A stretch of 64,000 nt of DNA, from positions 50,747,486-50,811,485 of the forward strand of contig CM042040.1 of the NCBI GenBank assembly GCA_023525975.1, read 5' to 3'. Position numbers and translations under genes: made by a program. Numbering within the stretch: position 1 is the first letter of the stretch; every line of letters starts with the position of its first letter. Positions 31,830 through 43,352 of this stretch are shown piece after piece. Below the pieces are notes generated by a model, which was given only the letters and a program-made list of their open reading frames with translations, made no database searches and was not told the origin of the DNA. This DNA is from Smallanthus sonchifolius. Its lineage: Eukaryota > Streptophyta > Magnoliopsida > Asterales > Asteraceae.

Positions 31830-34264
31830 TATTTAGGGTTAACTCCGTTAACCAATTTCAGTTAAACCCTAACCTAGTTACTTAACTTAAACTCCTTGGA
31901 CTAGTTGTGTAATATCCCTAAACCATTCGATTGACTCTAAAAAGTCAAAATTTAATGAGATTTATTCCTGTTGACTTTTGCTAGTCAAACTAACAAGTCC
32001 CTAACTCAATTAACTAGATCAAAACCTTAGGGACTAATTATGTCAAAAATCTGAACTCATATTTATCTAAAACTAGAGGGACTAATCCTGTAATTAAGCC
32101 AATTTCAATTTCTGTTGACTTTCATAAGTCAAACAGAGTGTTCTTGAGCCTGAATTCACGAAATCGGTTGATCTGTAACCGTCATTCACGATTAGCAACA
32201 TTTAACGACACCATTAAGGTGTTAAAACATCATTAATTCGCAAATTAAACCCAATAATGAGGATTAAACTCATAACCGTCGACTCCCACTCTTTTACTCG
32301 TAAATATGTGTCAATTCGATCCTCACACTTGAAATCACCCCTCTACACACGTTAGACGACTCTCTCTAAAGTTGTTGCACTCTCGAATTCATTCGGAGAA
32401 GGAACTAAAATCGTCGGGGACCAACACACTCAAGCCGGAACTGTGTTTTACTCGAACACCATCAATTTGACATCCATTCTGGTAATTAATCATACCTTTA
32501 GCATCGTTTCAATGTCTAGACTGAAAGCCCTATGATTATTGTGGCTTACAGCACCGAATTGACCATGAACAGATACTAGGGTTCATACGACTTCGTTTAG
32601 TCGAACCCTATCAATTCGATACGGATGATAGAAATTGAACACAACAGTAGACTCGCCTTGATATCTACATTGAAAGCCCTATGAAATCTAGAGCTTATAT
32701 CATCAAATTGAATCCAGATAGTATCTAGGGTTCATAAGTGTTCTTGCTTAATCGAATTCCTATCTACACTTGTTTTAAATGAAATTAAACTTCACCAACA
32801 GTTTCGTTAAGTCCAAATCGTTGAGAGCCCTCTAATTACAATCAGTTTTATCACCGAATTTGATCAAATCGATCCCTTGTTCTTGATCTAGGGTTTCGGC
32901 CTCTATTCCTACAATTAAACGATTAAAAACTTAATACTTTTCAAATTAAAACCAACTACAGGTTCGCAAATCTTCGATAAAGAGTTTTAGTGATATTAAA
33001 AATAATATATTAATTATAATACTTCACAAAAAATATATTTAATTTATGAAAACTCAAGCAATTGCGTTTATATTCGGGTTTAATCTTGTATCCGTTTTAA
33101 TATTATTTCTCGTAATTAAAGATAATATATTTATATATTATTTTCGTCGCTTCAACGAACGTTGCGTAATACTCCGAATTTATAAATAATATAATTAGTT
33201 ATATTATTTCCTCGTTTATATAATCTCCATAAAAATATATATAATTATTATTTTTTCCAGATAAATGATTACCGGATTAATCTTACGAGTTTAAAAAAAA
33301 TATATATATAATAACATTATTTGCTAGATCACTACTTAATGACGATGACGCTTGAGCATATTTATTATATTATTATTTGTCGTTCGTCGCGTAACGTATT
33401 TATCGCATTCATTAATTAACAGTTCCCATTCCCGTGGACGTATTCGTCTACTCTTTGATCTTTAGAGCATTTCTCTTAAGACGTTCAACATTCCGTGTGA
33501 CCGTCTACCCTAATAATTCCCATTTTATCCCTAATTGTTATGTGTATAATTCTAGGGTATTTGTGAGCCGTGTCGGGCTATCACTTGAGATTTTGATCTC
33601 GTACTTGTGTGATTACTACCTATGCAATCAGGTGAGTTTTCACGGCCCCTTTTTTTACTGTTTTTAAACTGGGGGAGAAAACATGTCGTAAATACTTTTG
33701 ATTTTTGTAATTCATATATGATATCACTTGTATGACTATGCGTACACATTATCCTTTAAGTCCTCACATCGAACCGTTAATATGAACATAGCGAGGTAAT
33801 TTGAGTAGTACTACTGGGTTTGACAAACCTCACCCGCGTTAGTCGCGTTAACTCGATTGGAGGTCGAACGGGTGCAATATTGACCTAATCATGCACCATG
33901 ATGGTGGGAGGCATATAAACAGTCAGCTGTCGGTTGCGAGTGCATTATTTAACATGCTTATGGGTTAGCTACCTATTGATTTATATATTGAATGTACATT
34001 AATCTGTTAAACGCTTCTATAAACTGAAACCTGTGAACTCACCAACCTCGTGTTGATATCTTTTCTTACATGTTTTCTCATGTCGCTAAGATAAGGCACA
34101 GGTGCACATGTAGGACATGCATGGGATTCTCCTATTGATTTATGCTTTATTAAATTGTTTGGACTTTGTTTTGAATTATGTCTGGTTTGGACTTTTAGAC
34201 TTTTGGGCGCGTGTGTTTTGCGCATTTACTTTTCTTTACCCTTCCGCATTAAACTCTGATTGAT
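31830..34264 (+). mobile_element. LtrG: gypsy-type LTR fragment
   Basis: AT-rich, no ORF of note. The block 33630-34255 parallels LtrD 29058-29810 ('ctactgggtttgacaaacc', 'gaactcaccaacctcgtgttga', 'acatgtaggacatgcatgg', 'gttttgcgcatttactttt'), so both are the same broad LTR type. The left junction cuts CopC gag. The start could be TGTGACATC at 31817, but that stretch also aligns with CopK gag, so I place the junction at about 31829. The right end fades at about 34264 into CopH. Confidence 0.6.
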
Positions 34265-34779
34265 ATGTGTTGGAGCATATTCTGGTGACAACGAGCTTGA
34301 AGATATTATGTCTTAGTCTTAGAGTCTTTGACTTGTATTTGATAGAATTGTTAGCAACAGTTAAAGGGGAGTCTATTAGGACATGTTTTGTAACTGTTGA
34401 TAAAATTCTGTGTAGGTTCTGCTAGAGGCGAACTTAACAAGTTCGCCTAGCCTATCAGAGGCAAACTTATTAAGTTCGCCTAGTATATCAGAGGCGAACT
34501 TATTTGAGGCGAACTTGTTAAGTTCGCCTATAGTAGATCGTTTGTCTATGAATAGGATATTTCAGCAGAAACAGAATTAGAGGTGAGACGATATCAGAGT
34601 AGACGAGAGAGAAGTCTGTGAATCTTGTAACCTGATATTGTGGTGGAAATACAAAGAGTTTATTTACACCGTTCTTATTGATTGAGTCACACGGGCACGT
34701 TGATCATGGATTCCGCACGTTATCACCGTGTCGTACCGCGAGTCTAGAGATCCGTCACACACCGAGTTTGGGACCAACA
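34265..34779 (+). mobile_element. CopH: 3' end and LTR of a CopC/CopK-like copia
   Basis: About 105 bp of non-coding 3' end, a polypurine tract (AAAGGGGAG, 34363-34371), then a 406-bp LTR (34374-34779) beginning TATTAGGACATG and ending GGACCAACA. The LTR shares with CopK the start (TGTTAGGACATA), the hairpin array and the end region 'ggattccgcac'. The first LTR dinucleotide has mutated from TG to TA. The rest of the element is missing. Confidence 0.75.
34426..34529. repeat. GGCGAACTT hairpin array in CopH LTR
   Basis: Units start at 34426, 34459 and 34492 (exactly 33 bp apart), plus an offset one at 34507. Arms AGGCGAACTT / AAGTTCGCCT; loops AAC, ATT, GTT. Unit 2 has one arm mismatch. Confidence 0.9.
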
Positions 34780-35683
34780 TATACATTTTGAGACCCTAGG
34801 TTTAGACAGTACATAGAAATGATCTAAGGCATTAGGATTTAGCCCTTTCTTTTAATTAGCCTTTTATTTTGGTTATCCCTACCTGAACATTAGCCCCTAG
34901 TTAGCCCTTTTGAGCCTTATTCTCTTTCGTTTCTAAAACCCACGTAATACTCCCTTAGCCTTTGCAACCTTTTACTTTTTAACCCCGTGTCACTGGTCTG
35001 GATTTATTTAAGTCTGTTCAGTCTGTAATAGCAAAAAAAAACTATTATATGGAAAATTAAAGAGAAAATCACAAAAAATCGAGTAATCCAATGAATAAGT
35101 GTGACGATCACAAATCCTCACAGTTTAGCATAGTTTTGTTTTATCTTTTCATGTTTTTGTCTTTAGTTCATTAGTCCGGACCGGTTTCACCTTAGCCACT
35201 TAAAATTCCTTATCCATACCCTAAACCCTAGCCTGACATTATAACCCGTAAAGACCTTATTGATCTGTGTGTTTGTCTTCACATTTGGGTGGAGATTTGA
35301 TTGATTCTCAAGCGTATGACTCAAGCATTTCATTGGTAGGTCTGAGAGTTAGAATAGGCCTGACACATCTTTTGCTAGCCACAAAAATAAACCGAGAGGA
35401 GAGAACTCTTGTGAGGGGTACGAGTTGTGCATAATTAAAGTTTGAAAGAAAGTGAAGCTTGATTAGGCGTGTCCATGTCTTTCAAAGAGTTAGGTCCTAT
35501 CTAGACTAGTTGGACTGTAAGTCTATTGACCGTTGTAAAACTTAGGGAGTCATTCGTTGTTATTGGACTTCGCGACCTGTTTTTGGCTTTAGCTTGAGAT
35601 TTTTGTTTTTGTGTGATTACTTATTTGGATGTACTGCTTTGGGCTTTGCTTAGGGACAAGCAAAAATCAAGTGTGAGGATGTT
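34780..35683 (+). mobile_element. Athila-type internal 3' region
   Basis: No ORF. The text 'ttagcccttttgagcctta', 'gttggactgtaag' and the run-up '...gggacaagcaaaaatcaagtgtgaggatgtt' before an LTR starting TGATGTG is typical of the untranslated 3' end of plant Athila elements (from memory). The LTR at 35684 follows directly. Because that LTR is also followed by PBS and gag (60462 on), internal sequence lies on both sides of one LTR. Confidence 0.6.
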
Positions 35684-35873
35684 TGATGTGTTCTAAAACA
35701 CATATGTTTATGGAGTTGTTTTTACCCATTTTACCCAGTTTTATTAGCAAATATCTTAAGAAATTAGTACTTAATGAGATTATTGTTGAAATTGCAGGTT
35801 TGCATGATAAACCAAAGAATTATACTGAAGAAACGGAGCCGGAAAGAAAAATAAGAAAAAGTTGAAATTCATA

Positions 35874-36004
35874 CTCTTCGCGGTACGCGAAGAGTGAGCT
35901 CCAGATTCTCGCGATACGTGAAGAATCCCAGAACCGGCCCGACTATATTGGGCTTCGTGGTACGCGAAGTTCCTGGGACTCCCCCTCGCAGTACGTGAGG
36001 GTCG
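35874..36004. repeat. CGCGAAG hairpin series in AthI LTR
   Basis: Perfect stem CTCTTCGCG / CGCGAAGAG with loop GTA at 35874-35894. Related, imperfect stems have loops at 35914 (ATA), 35960 (GTA) and 35991 (GTA). Loop-to-loop spacing is 31, 46 and 31 bp. The stem at 35953 keeps pairing if a G-U pair is allowed. It stands just before the TATA-like box. Confidence 0.75.
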
Positions 36005-36541
36005 AAAAAGCCACAAAGCCCTAAATTTTGATTATTTAAAGATTTGAGCGGCCATTCTTTGGGGGGTTCGACTATTGGTGATTGGAGGCGACCAAGAAGC
36101 TCTAAGGATCAAAGATTTGAGGTTGGATACCACGAAGATTGAAAGAGATTGACACGTTTCAGTTTGAAAACATTGGTTTTGTGTTCTAATTCTTTTCTGA
36201 GTGTTTATTTCGAATTATAACTATGTTTCCAGTGTGTTTTGGATTGTTTCTTAGTATTATGAGTAGCTAAACTCATAGCTATCTAGATTAGGTTGAATAT
36301 TGGCATGATTTGATTGTTTTCGGTTTATTTATCGATCGTATGATGAATGCTAGTGTAAAGACTCTTGATTTTATGGTTATGAATGTGTTTGAGTACAGAT
36401 TTGATATTGATTATGCATGAATTTGTTGCTCTTGAGGTTTTGCTTGAATACTTTGTGTTTTTTGGGTAAGGTTTCGGGTTATTTGCTTTGTGTTTATGAT
36501 CTAGACGATTAGGCCAATCGTTGTAACAGGTTTGTGTGGTC

Positions 36542-36546
36542 ATAAG
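36542..36546. repeat. Target-site duplication of TatJ (left)
   Basis: ATAAG, identical to 59625-59629 after the 3' LTR. Confidence 0.9.
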
Positions 36547-37149
36547 TGTTATGGGTCATTTTGCAGCTAAGGATCCTGGATCTTCAACATACTCCGGTAT
36601 CCTGACAGGTTACGGTATCCTCAATATTTAACCGTTGTATCTTTCATCTATTTTTACTGAATACGCAGGTTAAACACGTGTGGTCATGCTCATCCCTGAA
36701 GAATCGCTCCTGAAGTCAAAAAGAACGTGTTGAAGACATGTAGAATGAGTTGCAACGGTCATATTTGGAGAATTAGTCTATCCCGGGATTCTCGGATAGT
36801 TAGTTAGTTTTATCCTTCTATTTATTTCATTTGTTTGATCGATAATAGACACAACAATCACTACGCACTTAGCTCAATACACTCGAAATCAGTTCTGTAA
36901 CACATAGATATCGATCAATACTGCTCAACGCTCGTAATCTTTTTATTATTTATTGAAGAAACGAGGCAGGGGACGATTTCCACCTTCCGAGGTTTTATGT
37001 CGGCGATCCCTAAAGATCAAGGGCTTTCCTCGTAAACAACCGTGTCACTTTTTACGTTCTAGCATTGTTCTTCGTTGATTTTACAAGCACACTACCTCAC
37101 AAACTAAGTTTGGTTACAAAATTAGTCTTGTTAATTTTTACCCAAAAAA
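36547..37149 (+). repeat. TatJ 5' LTR (603 bp)
   Basis: Starts TGTTATGGGTC. Its last two bases are AA where the 3' LTR has the canonical CA. The sequence has a repeated GGATCC-rich start ('aaggatcctggatc'). Confidence 0.92.
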
Positions 37150-37152
37150 ATT

Positions 37153-37170
37153 TGGCGCCCACCATGGGGT
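37153..37170 (+). promoter_or_regulatory. TatJ primer-binding site
   Basis: TGGCGCCCACCATGGGGT, three bases after the LTR. A gypsy-type PBS; I do not assign the tRNA. Confidence 0.7.
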
Positions 37171-37244
37171 AAGTGGTGTTTTTTATCCTTAAATCTTTAC
37201 TAAAATTCGTGTTCAATCATTATCTTTCAAAACTGATTTAAAAA

Positions 37245-38720
37245 ATGTCATCCCAATCCAAGAATGTTTATGTTTCTACTCCATCTTCAACCTCTGGGTT
37301 AGTCAACCCTATTCCTCCTCCTCCTCCGTCATTCTAGAAAAAGAATGATAGTCTGCAGAAGAAAAATACTCCTGTGGGTTTCTCGGGATCCGGAATATTC
37401 GCTAGCACACCTTTGTTTTCTTCAAACGACGAGACAGCAAATGGAGCAGCAGAAAAAGACTAACCAAGCATTGTTCATAGAGCTTAAGAAGGTCAAAGAA
37501 TCAAAGAAGCCAGTGGAAGTGACGACCCCGTTGCAACCAAGGATCTTGGATTTTGATTATTCAGGATCCTCAAGAGTCCATAAGGGAGACTTTCTTCCAA
37601 TGCACACCAGGATCACTACTGTGGGACCAACTCCGGCTGTCAGAGTTACTACGAGTCAGGATCTTGGATTTACCTCGGGATCATCATCTGGAAATCCTGA
37701 CATGGGTAACACTTTCAATAGATTTTTCAATACTAATGAATCTGTGTAGGATACATGGATCACTCCGTCCATGGCTAAAGAAATGAAGAAACTGAGGGAG
37801 ATGATCTCCAGTGTACCAGACGTGGTCCAGCCTATACCCGAGATGTCCACAACCAGTCACAGGATCTCCAGATTTGCCCATCCCATATGCGATGCGGAGA
37901 TCCCTAAGCGCTTTCAGACTCCCAACATGAAGCTTTATGATGGAACTACAGATCCTGAGGAGCATGTCGCACAATACAAGGAGAGGATGTAGATTAACCC
38001 CATACCTCTGGACCTGAAGGAAGCTTGTCTGTGCAAAGGCTTCGGCTCTACTTTAATAGGATCAGCCTTAAAATGGCTACTTAATGTTCCTCCATATTCT
38101 ATTACTTCATTTGCTCATTTGATTAACCTATTTAACAATCAATTTCTTGCAGTAGAACTTGTGAAAGGTTAACAAGTGACTTATACAGGGTAATTCAGAA
38201 TCCCGGAGAATCCCTCCGAGACTATGTCAGCAAGTTCAAGAATCCTTGGACATCCCGAACCTTAACGTCGCCACTGCAGTCCAAGCATTCAATATGGGAT
38301 TGAGGAAAGACTCTCAATTCTATGAAGACCTTGTCATGAATCCTTGCAGGAATCTTGATGAAGTCAGGAACAGGGCCTTAACATTCATCAGGATCGAAGA
38401 TGACAAGAAAATCTAGCAAAGGGCAGAAGCTCCGTCCAGTTATACTCAACCTAACCAGAAGACTGAGTCTACGCCCTTCAAGCCATACAAATCCAAACCG
38501 TATGCGAAACCCGATAATCACAGGGTGAATGCCATGGAAGATGACGAGGAAGAGGAAGAATATCCTAAGTTGTCTGAATACTATTTTTCACTTGACACAA
38601 TTGGTTTGTTATATGCCATGTAGGATCTCGAAGACAAGGCTAAGTGGCCTTGCAAATTTGAGAGGAATGCCGGAGGAAAGTACAAGTCCAAATGGTGTGC
38701 TTTCCATGAGGACTTTGGCC
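37245..38720 (+). pseudogene. TatJ gag
   Basis: ATG at 37245 (MSSQSKNVYV) with a stop after 30 codons at 37335. Readable blocks: FAHPICDAEIPKRFQTPNMKLYDGTTDPEEHVAQYKERM (37870-37990), the typical Tat gag entry ('YDGTTDPE'); then LDLKEACLCKGFGSTLIGSALKWL (38010-38080). Further parts in other frames lead to a conserved CCHC-less region, 'KWCAFHEDFGHVTEDCIALRKEI' (38690-38765), which serves as the zinc-like motif C-x-F-H-x-D-x-G-H-x-T-x-D-C. At least five stops. Confidence 0.8.
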
Positions 38721-38722
38721 AT

Positions 38723-39412
38723 GTGACCGAAGATTGCATTGCCCTACGCAAAGAAATAAGCTACCTGTTGAGCAGGAGGTATCTCAAAGAATTCCTAGGC
38801 AAAGGAAAGAGCAAGACTAAGGATCAAGACAGGATCCCGCAAATAGCAAAATCCCCACCTCCAGATGCTAAGGTAATAGGTTTCATATCTGGTGGATCTG
38901 ACATTTGTGGTACTTCTTATTCTACAGTAAAAAGAAATGCCAAGGAAGCAAAAACAGAAAAAGGGGACAGGCCTATCAGAACCTCTAGCCTGACTGAAGA
39001 AAAGGTGATCTCTTTTGATGAAGATGACAGGGATAACGTACAGGATCCTCATTATGATGGACTGGTGATCACTCTGTATATCGCCAATCACTTCATAAGA
39101 AAGATACTGATAGACGGAGGAAGCTCAGCAAACATCATTCAGCATGATGTCATAAAAAGAATAGGGATCCCAGATTCCAAAATTATCCCCAAGACTGCAG
39201 TACTAGTTGGATTCAGCGGAGTGGTCAAGAACACAGTCGGAGAGATAAATCTTTCGATATATATCGAGGGGGTAAACACTATACAAAAATTTTGCGTAAT
39301 AGATTCATTATCTTGTTATAATATTATTATAGGGAGACCCCGGATACACGACATGAAAGCGGTGCCTTATACATATCACCAATGTGTCAAGATGCCAACC
39401 CCTTGGGGGTAG
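38723..39412 (+). pseudogene. TatJ protease region
   Basis: Open for 229 codons. The retropepsin motif around 39110-39140 reads KILIDGGSSANII: Asp-Gly-Gly-Ser-Ser is the normal Tat-type form. Downstream VGFSGVVKNTVGEINL and NIIIGRPRIHDMKAVPYTYHQCVKMPT complete the domain. The end is a stop at 39410, after which RT is in another frame. It is the best-preserved coding block of the element. Confidence 0.85.
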
Positions 39413-39529
39413 TAAAGATCAACAATGATCAGCAAGATGTGAAGGACTGTTACACCTCTTCAATGAAGGATTCTGCCAAGACCAGGCAAGCATAGCAATT
39501 AAAAAAGCAAGCCCAAGACGTCCTAGAGA

Positions 39530-40470
39530 CTAAGGAGCAGGATCTGACAGAAGTATCCCTAAGTGCTAAGGATCCCGACGTCAAGGAGCTTATTGGAACC
39601 AATATCCCCAAGGATATTGAACAAGATCTTATAGAATTGCTAAAGAGTAGAACTTCAACTTTCGCCTGGAAACATGAGGACATGACAGGTATCTCTAAAA
39701 GCGTTATTACACATAAACTGGGTCTTGATAACAGTTTCAGGCCTATACACCAAAAGAGAAGGAAGTTCGCTCCTGAAAGAAACACAGTGGAAGTTGGAAG
39801 ACTGCTAGTAAAATTCCCAAGATGGCTAGCTAATGTGGTGGTGGTCCAGAAGAAGAATGAAAAATGGTGAGTTTATGTAGACTTCACAGACTTAAACAAA
39901 GCATGTCTGAAAGATCCATTTCCATTGCTACACAAAGACTAAATGGTTGACGCTACAGCAGGCCACGAGATGCTCACGTTCATGGATGCCTCATCATGAT
40001 TCCAACAAATCCAGATGGAACCCTCAGACCAGGAGGATACTGCCTTCATGACTCCGACATGTATATACTACTATATTGCTATGCCCTTTGGTTTGAAAAA
40101 TACAGGTGCAACATATCAAAGGCTGGTCAACATGATGTTTAAGATAAGCTAGGGGACACCACGGAAGTCTACATAGATGATATGGTGGTCAAATCAAAGA
40201 AGGTTGAGGAGCATCTCAGGGATCTCAGGGAAGCATTTGACATCCTAGAAAAATACAATATGAAGCTGAACCCGTCCAAATGCCACTTTGGAGTGGGGGC
40301 AGGGAAATTCTTGGGATACATGGTGACCAAGAGAGGAATAGTGGCCAGTCGAGAAAAGATCAAACCAATAATCAATTTGAAATCCCTAGCAAACACCAAG
40401 GATGTCCAAAGACTGATTGGCAGAGTAGCAGCACTTAACAGATTCATTTCAAGGCTCCTCTGTTGATGAA
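39530..40470 (+). pseudogene. TatJ reverse transcriptase
   Basis: Pieces in order: FAWKHEDMTGISKSVITHKLG (39660-39720), RPIHQKRRKFAPERN, WLANVVVVQKKNEKW followed by a stop (39868), VDFTDLNKAC, FMDAS followed by a stop, YYIAMPFGLKN.GATYQRLVN, then VYIDDMVVKSKKVEEHLRDLREAF (active site YIDD at about 40170) and FLGYMVTKRGI. At least four stops. Confidence 0.85.
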
Positions 40471-41376
40471 ACCAGAAGATGGAGAACCATTATCCCTATA
40501 TCTGGCGGTATTCGGAAACTCGATGAGCGCTGTCCTAGTTAAGAATCACGAAGGTCAGCAGCATCCAGTATATTACGTAAGAAAAAAGCCTACTCCCGGC
40601 AGAAACCAGGTATTCTCATCTTGAAAAATTAATATTGGCTTTAGTAATGGCATCCACTAAACTTAGACATTACTTTGAAACACACACTATTCACGTAAAG
40701 ACTAATTATCTTGTTAAGTGTGTTTTAAGAAAGCCAGAAATGTCTGGAAGGATAGCAAAATGGTCAGTCAAACTCATCGCATATAATCTCGTATACGAGC
40801 CCAGAACAGCGGTAAAATCACAGGCACTCGCACACTTTGTGGCTGATTTCAGCAGTGATATATAACATGAAGCAGACCTTGAAGTTCAGCAGTTAGAGGA
40901 ATCCAAGGATAAGTGGATCCTATACACTGACGGGGCATCAAATGTTAGAGGAACGGGTCTAGGGATCATGCTGAAATCGCCACAAGGGGACATAATACCC
41001 CAATCTATAAGTTGTGAGTTCCAGGCGACTAATAACGAAGCTGAGTATGAAGCTTTGATAGCTGGCTTGAGATTAGCTTGGGATATGAAAATCAGGTATC
41101 TTCAACTATATGTTGACTCTGTTAATCGCTAACCATTTTAGTGGCTCGTATGTAGTGAAAGGTGAAAGACTAGCCAAATATCTAGAAATAGTTAAACAAT
41201 TATCTGTGAAGTTCGATATGTTTGACATAAACCAGTTACCAAGAGAAGACAACTCTGAAGCTGATGCCTTAGCGAACCTCGCTTCGGCTCTCAAGATACC
41301 AGAAGGAGTCAGGATACCGATCATACATATCCTGAGTCTAGCAATCGAAGACCCAAACGAAGTGTCAAATGCATAA
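40471..41376 (+). pseudogene. TatJ RNase H domains
   Basis: First RNase H: TRYSHLEKLILALVMASTKLRHYFETHTIHV (about 40600-40700) and KWSVKLIAYNLVYEPRTAVKSQALAHFVADF (to 40865). Second, archaeal-type RNase H: WILYTDGASNVRGTGLGIMLKSPQG (40917-40990), NNEAEYEALIAGLRLAWDM and LYVDS (41115), then LPREDNSEADALANLAS. Two RNase H modules in this order are a Tat-lineage trait. Confidence 0.85.
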
Positions 41377-41399
41377 GAAATAGATATTTAGCATCCCGA

Positions 41400-42540
41400 G
41401 CCTAGTCCGGAATCCTGGACATTACCCATTAAAAAATATTTACAGGATGGAGAAATCCCGAGTGACGAAAAGAACCACAGGGATTTTCGCATGAGGGTGT
41501 CTCGCTTTGTAATTTTACATAATGTCATGTACAAAAAATCTATTGCAGGTCCATATTTGAGATGTTTGGAGGATCCGAAAGCAGTTGAGGTTCTCAAATA
41601 CATACACGAAGGAGATTGCGGAAATCACACTAGGGGTAGGCGCTATTTTCAAAGATCCTGGGGATAGGATACTACTGGCCTACAATGAGGAAAGACGCTG
41701 TAACCTACTCTCAAAAGTGTGATGCCTGCCAAAGGCACAGCAATATACTTCACCAACCAGCAGAGCCATTGTATCCAGTAATCTCTCCTTGCCCATTTAT
41801 GAAATGGGGAATGGATATAGTCGGCAAAATCGCGAAGGCACCAGGAGGAAAAGTGTTCATGCTAGCGATGACCGACTACTTCTCAAAATGGATCAAAGCC
41901 GATGCATTTGTCCAAGTAAGAGTAAAGGAAGTTATTTCCTTCATCAAGCGCAATATCCTGACAAGATTTGGGATCCCGAAGGAGATAGTATGCGACAATG
42001 GGTCTCAATTCATTGGCAAAAGGATAGCCAACTCTGTGCCAGTTGGGGGATTAAAATGATAGCTTCCACCCATGTGCATCCACAAGCCAATGGATAGACG
42101 GAGTTAAGCAACAAGATCATAATCAACAACATAAAGAAAAGATTGGGAGCAAAGAAAGGATGATGGGCTGAAGAGCTACCTTTTGTACTTTGGGCAGATA
42201 GAACAACCGCTAAAAATGCTACAATACAAACTCCATTTTCTTTGGTGTTTAGAACTGAAGCAATTATTTATACGGAGATGGTTATCCCTACTGCCAGAAC
42301 CAATCTTCAAACTTCAAGATCCAACAATGAAGCCCTCGCTCAGGATCTTGACCCCGTAGGCATTCCAGAACATAACCAATCCCAGTGACGGAAAGCTTGC
42401 ACTAAAGTGGGAAGGCCCATACTTGATTGATTCGGAAGCAGGCAAAGGTGTGTATTGGCTGGCAACTATGGAAGGAGAAATCCTACCAAGATCCTAGAAT
42501 GCCATCCATCTCAAAACCTACTTCATGTGAGTTAGAAATT
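41400..42540 (+). pseudogene. TatJ integrase
   Basis: Zinc part: CLEDPKAVEVLKYIHEGDCGNH (about 41568-41630, with a frame change) and CDACQRH (41720). Core: MKWGMDIVGKIAKAPGGKVFMLAMTDYFSKWIKADAF (41800-41910), GIPKEIVCDNGSQFIG (41970-42015); the second and third parts shift frame near 42050, and the H-P-Q-A-N-G stretch is followed by a stop where the catalytic Glu region begins. Tail: WAEELPFVLWADRTTAKNATIQTPFSLVF (42165-42250). Ends near 42530. Confidence 0.85.
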
Positions 42541-42845
42541 ATGTTCTAACTAAAAAGGTACGTCCTCTTTCCATAATTATTTTTTATATATTTGATTATT
42601 ATTTATCAAATTACTGACTTGAGCGTCGGAGGGGTGTTAGCCACGCTAACACCTACCTTCACCAAGGATTCCTGTTTTGAAGGAACCATCTCTAGGGATC
42701 TAGACAGAAGATAGAGATTGGCCATCTCTCCTAAGTTTAGGTATCCTGATATACCTCGAAGGTTTAAACGACTTTCGCCTTTCTAAGTATTGGGTTAATA
42801 CATCCCGCCAGTAGCGCATGATATCCGATTATAGTTCAAGATAGT
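42541..42845 (+). other. TatJ non-coding stretch before the CopK insertion
   Basis: 305 bases without ORF, continuing at 56263 after CopK. Nothing recognisable. Confidence 0.6.
42841..42845. repeat. Target-site duplication of CopK (left)
   Basis: ATAGT, against ATGGT at 56263-56267: four of five bases match, one substitution since insertion. Confidence 0.75.
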
Positions 42846-42957
42846 TGTTAGGACATAGTTTGTAATGACAAAAGCTTGTAATAGTTAGATTTTATGTCTT
42901 TATGTTTTTGTAATGTAAATGTCAAATGTCACTAAGTGTTTTACAAGTATAGCCTAG

Positions 42958-43080
42958 AGGCGAACTTGTTAAGTTCGCCTGGTCTATCAGAGGCGAACTT
43001 AATAAGTTCGCTTAGGTATAACTGAGGCGAACTTGTTAAGTTCCCTTAAGCTGTTAGAGGCGAACTTAATAAGTTCACTT
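42958..43080. repeat. Four-unit hairpin array in CopK U3
   Basis: Units at 42958, 42991, 43025 and 43058 (33-34 bp period). Unit 1 is perfect: AGGCGAACTT / AAGTTCGCCT around GTT. Loops alternate GTT, AAT, GTT, AAT. The array directly precedes the TATA-like box, as expected of upstream promoter elements. Unit 4 has mutated in one arm here but is intact in the 3' LTR on that side. Confidence 0.92.
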
Positions 43081-43096
43081 ATATCAGGTCAGTTGG

Positions 43097-43108
43097 TTAT
43101 ATATATGT
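43097..43108 (+). promoter_or_regulatory. TATA-like box of CopK LTR
   Basis: 'ggttatatatatgtg', between the hairpin array and the probable transcript start. Same in the 3' LTR near 56020. Confidence 0.55.
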
Positions 43109-43340
43109 GTGTTTACAGAGTCAGTAAAAAAAGAGAGAACCAGAGAGATCAGATCAGATAAATCCGATTGAGTCTGTAAACATCATTGTGATTTGAAATA
43201 CGAATTGAGAAGGTTATTTACTTGCTTGTTTGCATTGTCTTTTATGCGTATAAACGTTGACTCGTTGGATTCCGCACTCCGAGTAAACGTCACGTCTTAT
43301 CACGAGATCGATCCGTAGACGCGCCATGAGGACCTACAAG

Positions 43341-43352
43341 TGGTATCAGAGC
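43341..43352 (+). promoter_or_regulatory. CopK primer-binding site (initiator tRNA-Met)
   Basis: TGGTATCAGAGC, two bases after the LTR. Confidence 0.95.

Larger units (their letters stand above)
35684..36546 (+). repeat. AthI LTR, left part (split by TatJ)
   Basis: Starts TGATGTGTTC. Contains the CGCGAAG hairpin series (35874-36004), then a TATA-like 'ttatttaaag' at about 36031-36040. The sequence is cut at 36546 by TatJ and resumes at 59630; joined length is about 1.69 kb, normal for Athila LTRs. Confidence 0.75.
42846..43338 (+). repeat. CopK 5' LTR (493 bp)
   Basis: TGTTAGGACATAG...GAGGACCTACA. U3 holds four hairpin units (42958-43080), and 15-20 bp further a TATA-like TTATATATATG (43097-43108). 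Confidence 0.95.
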
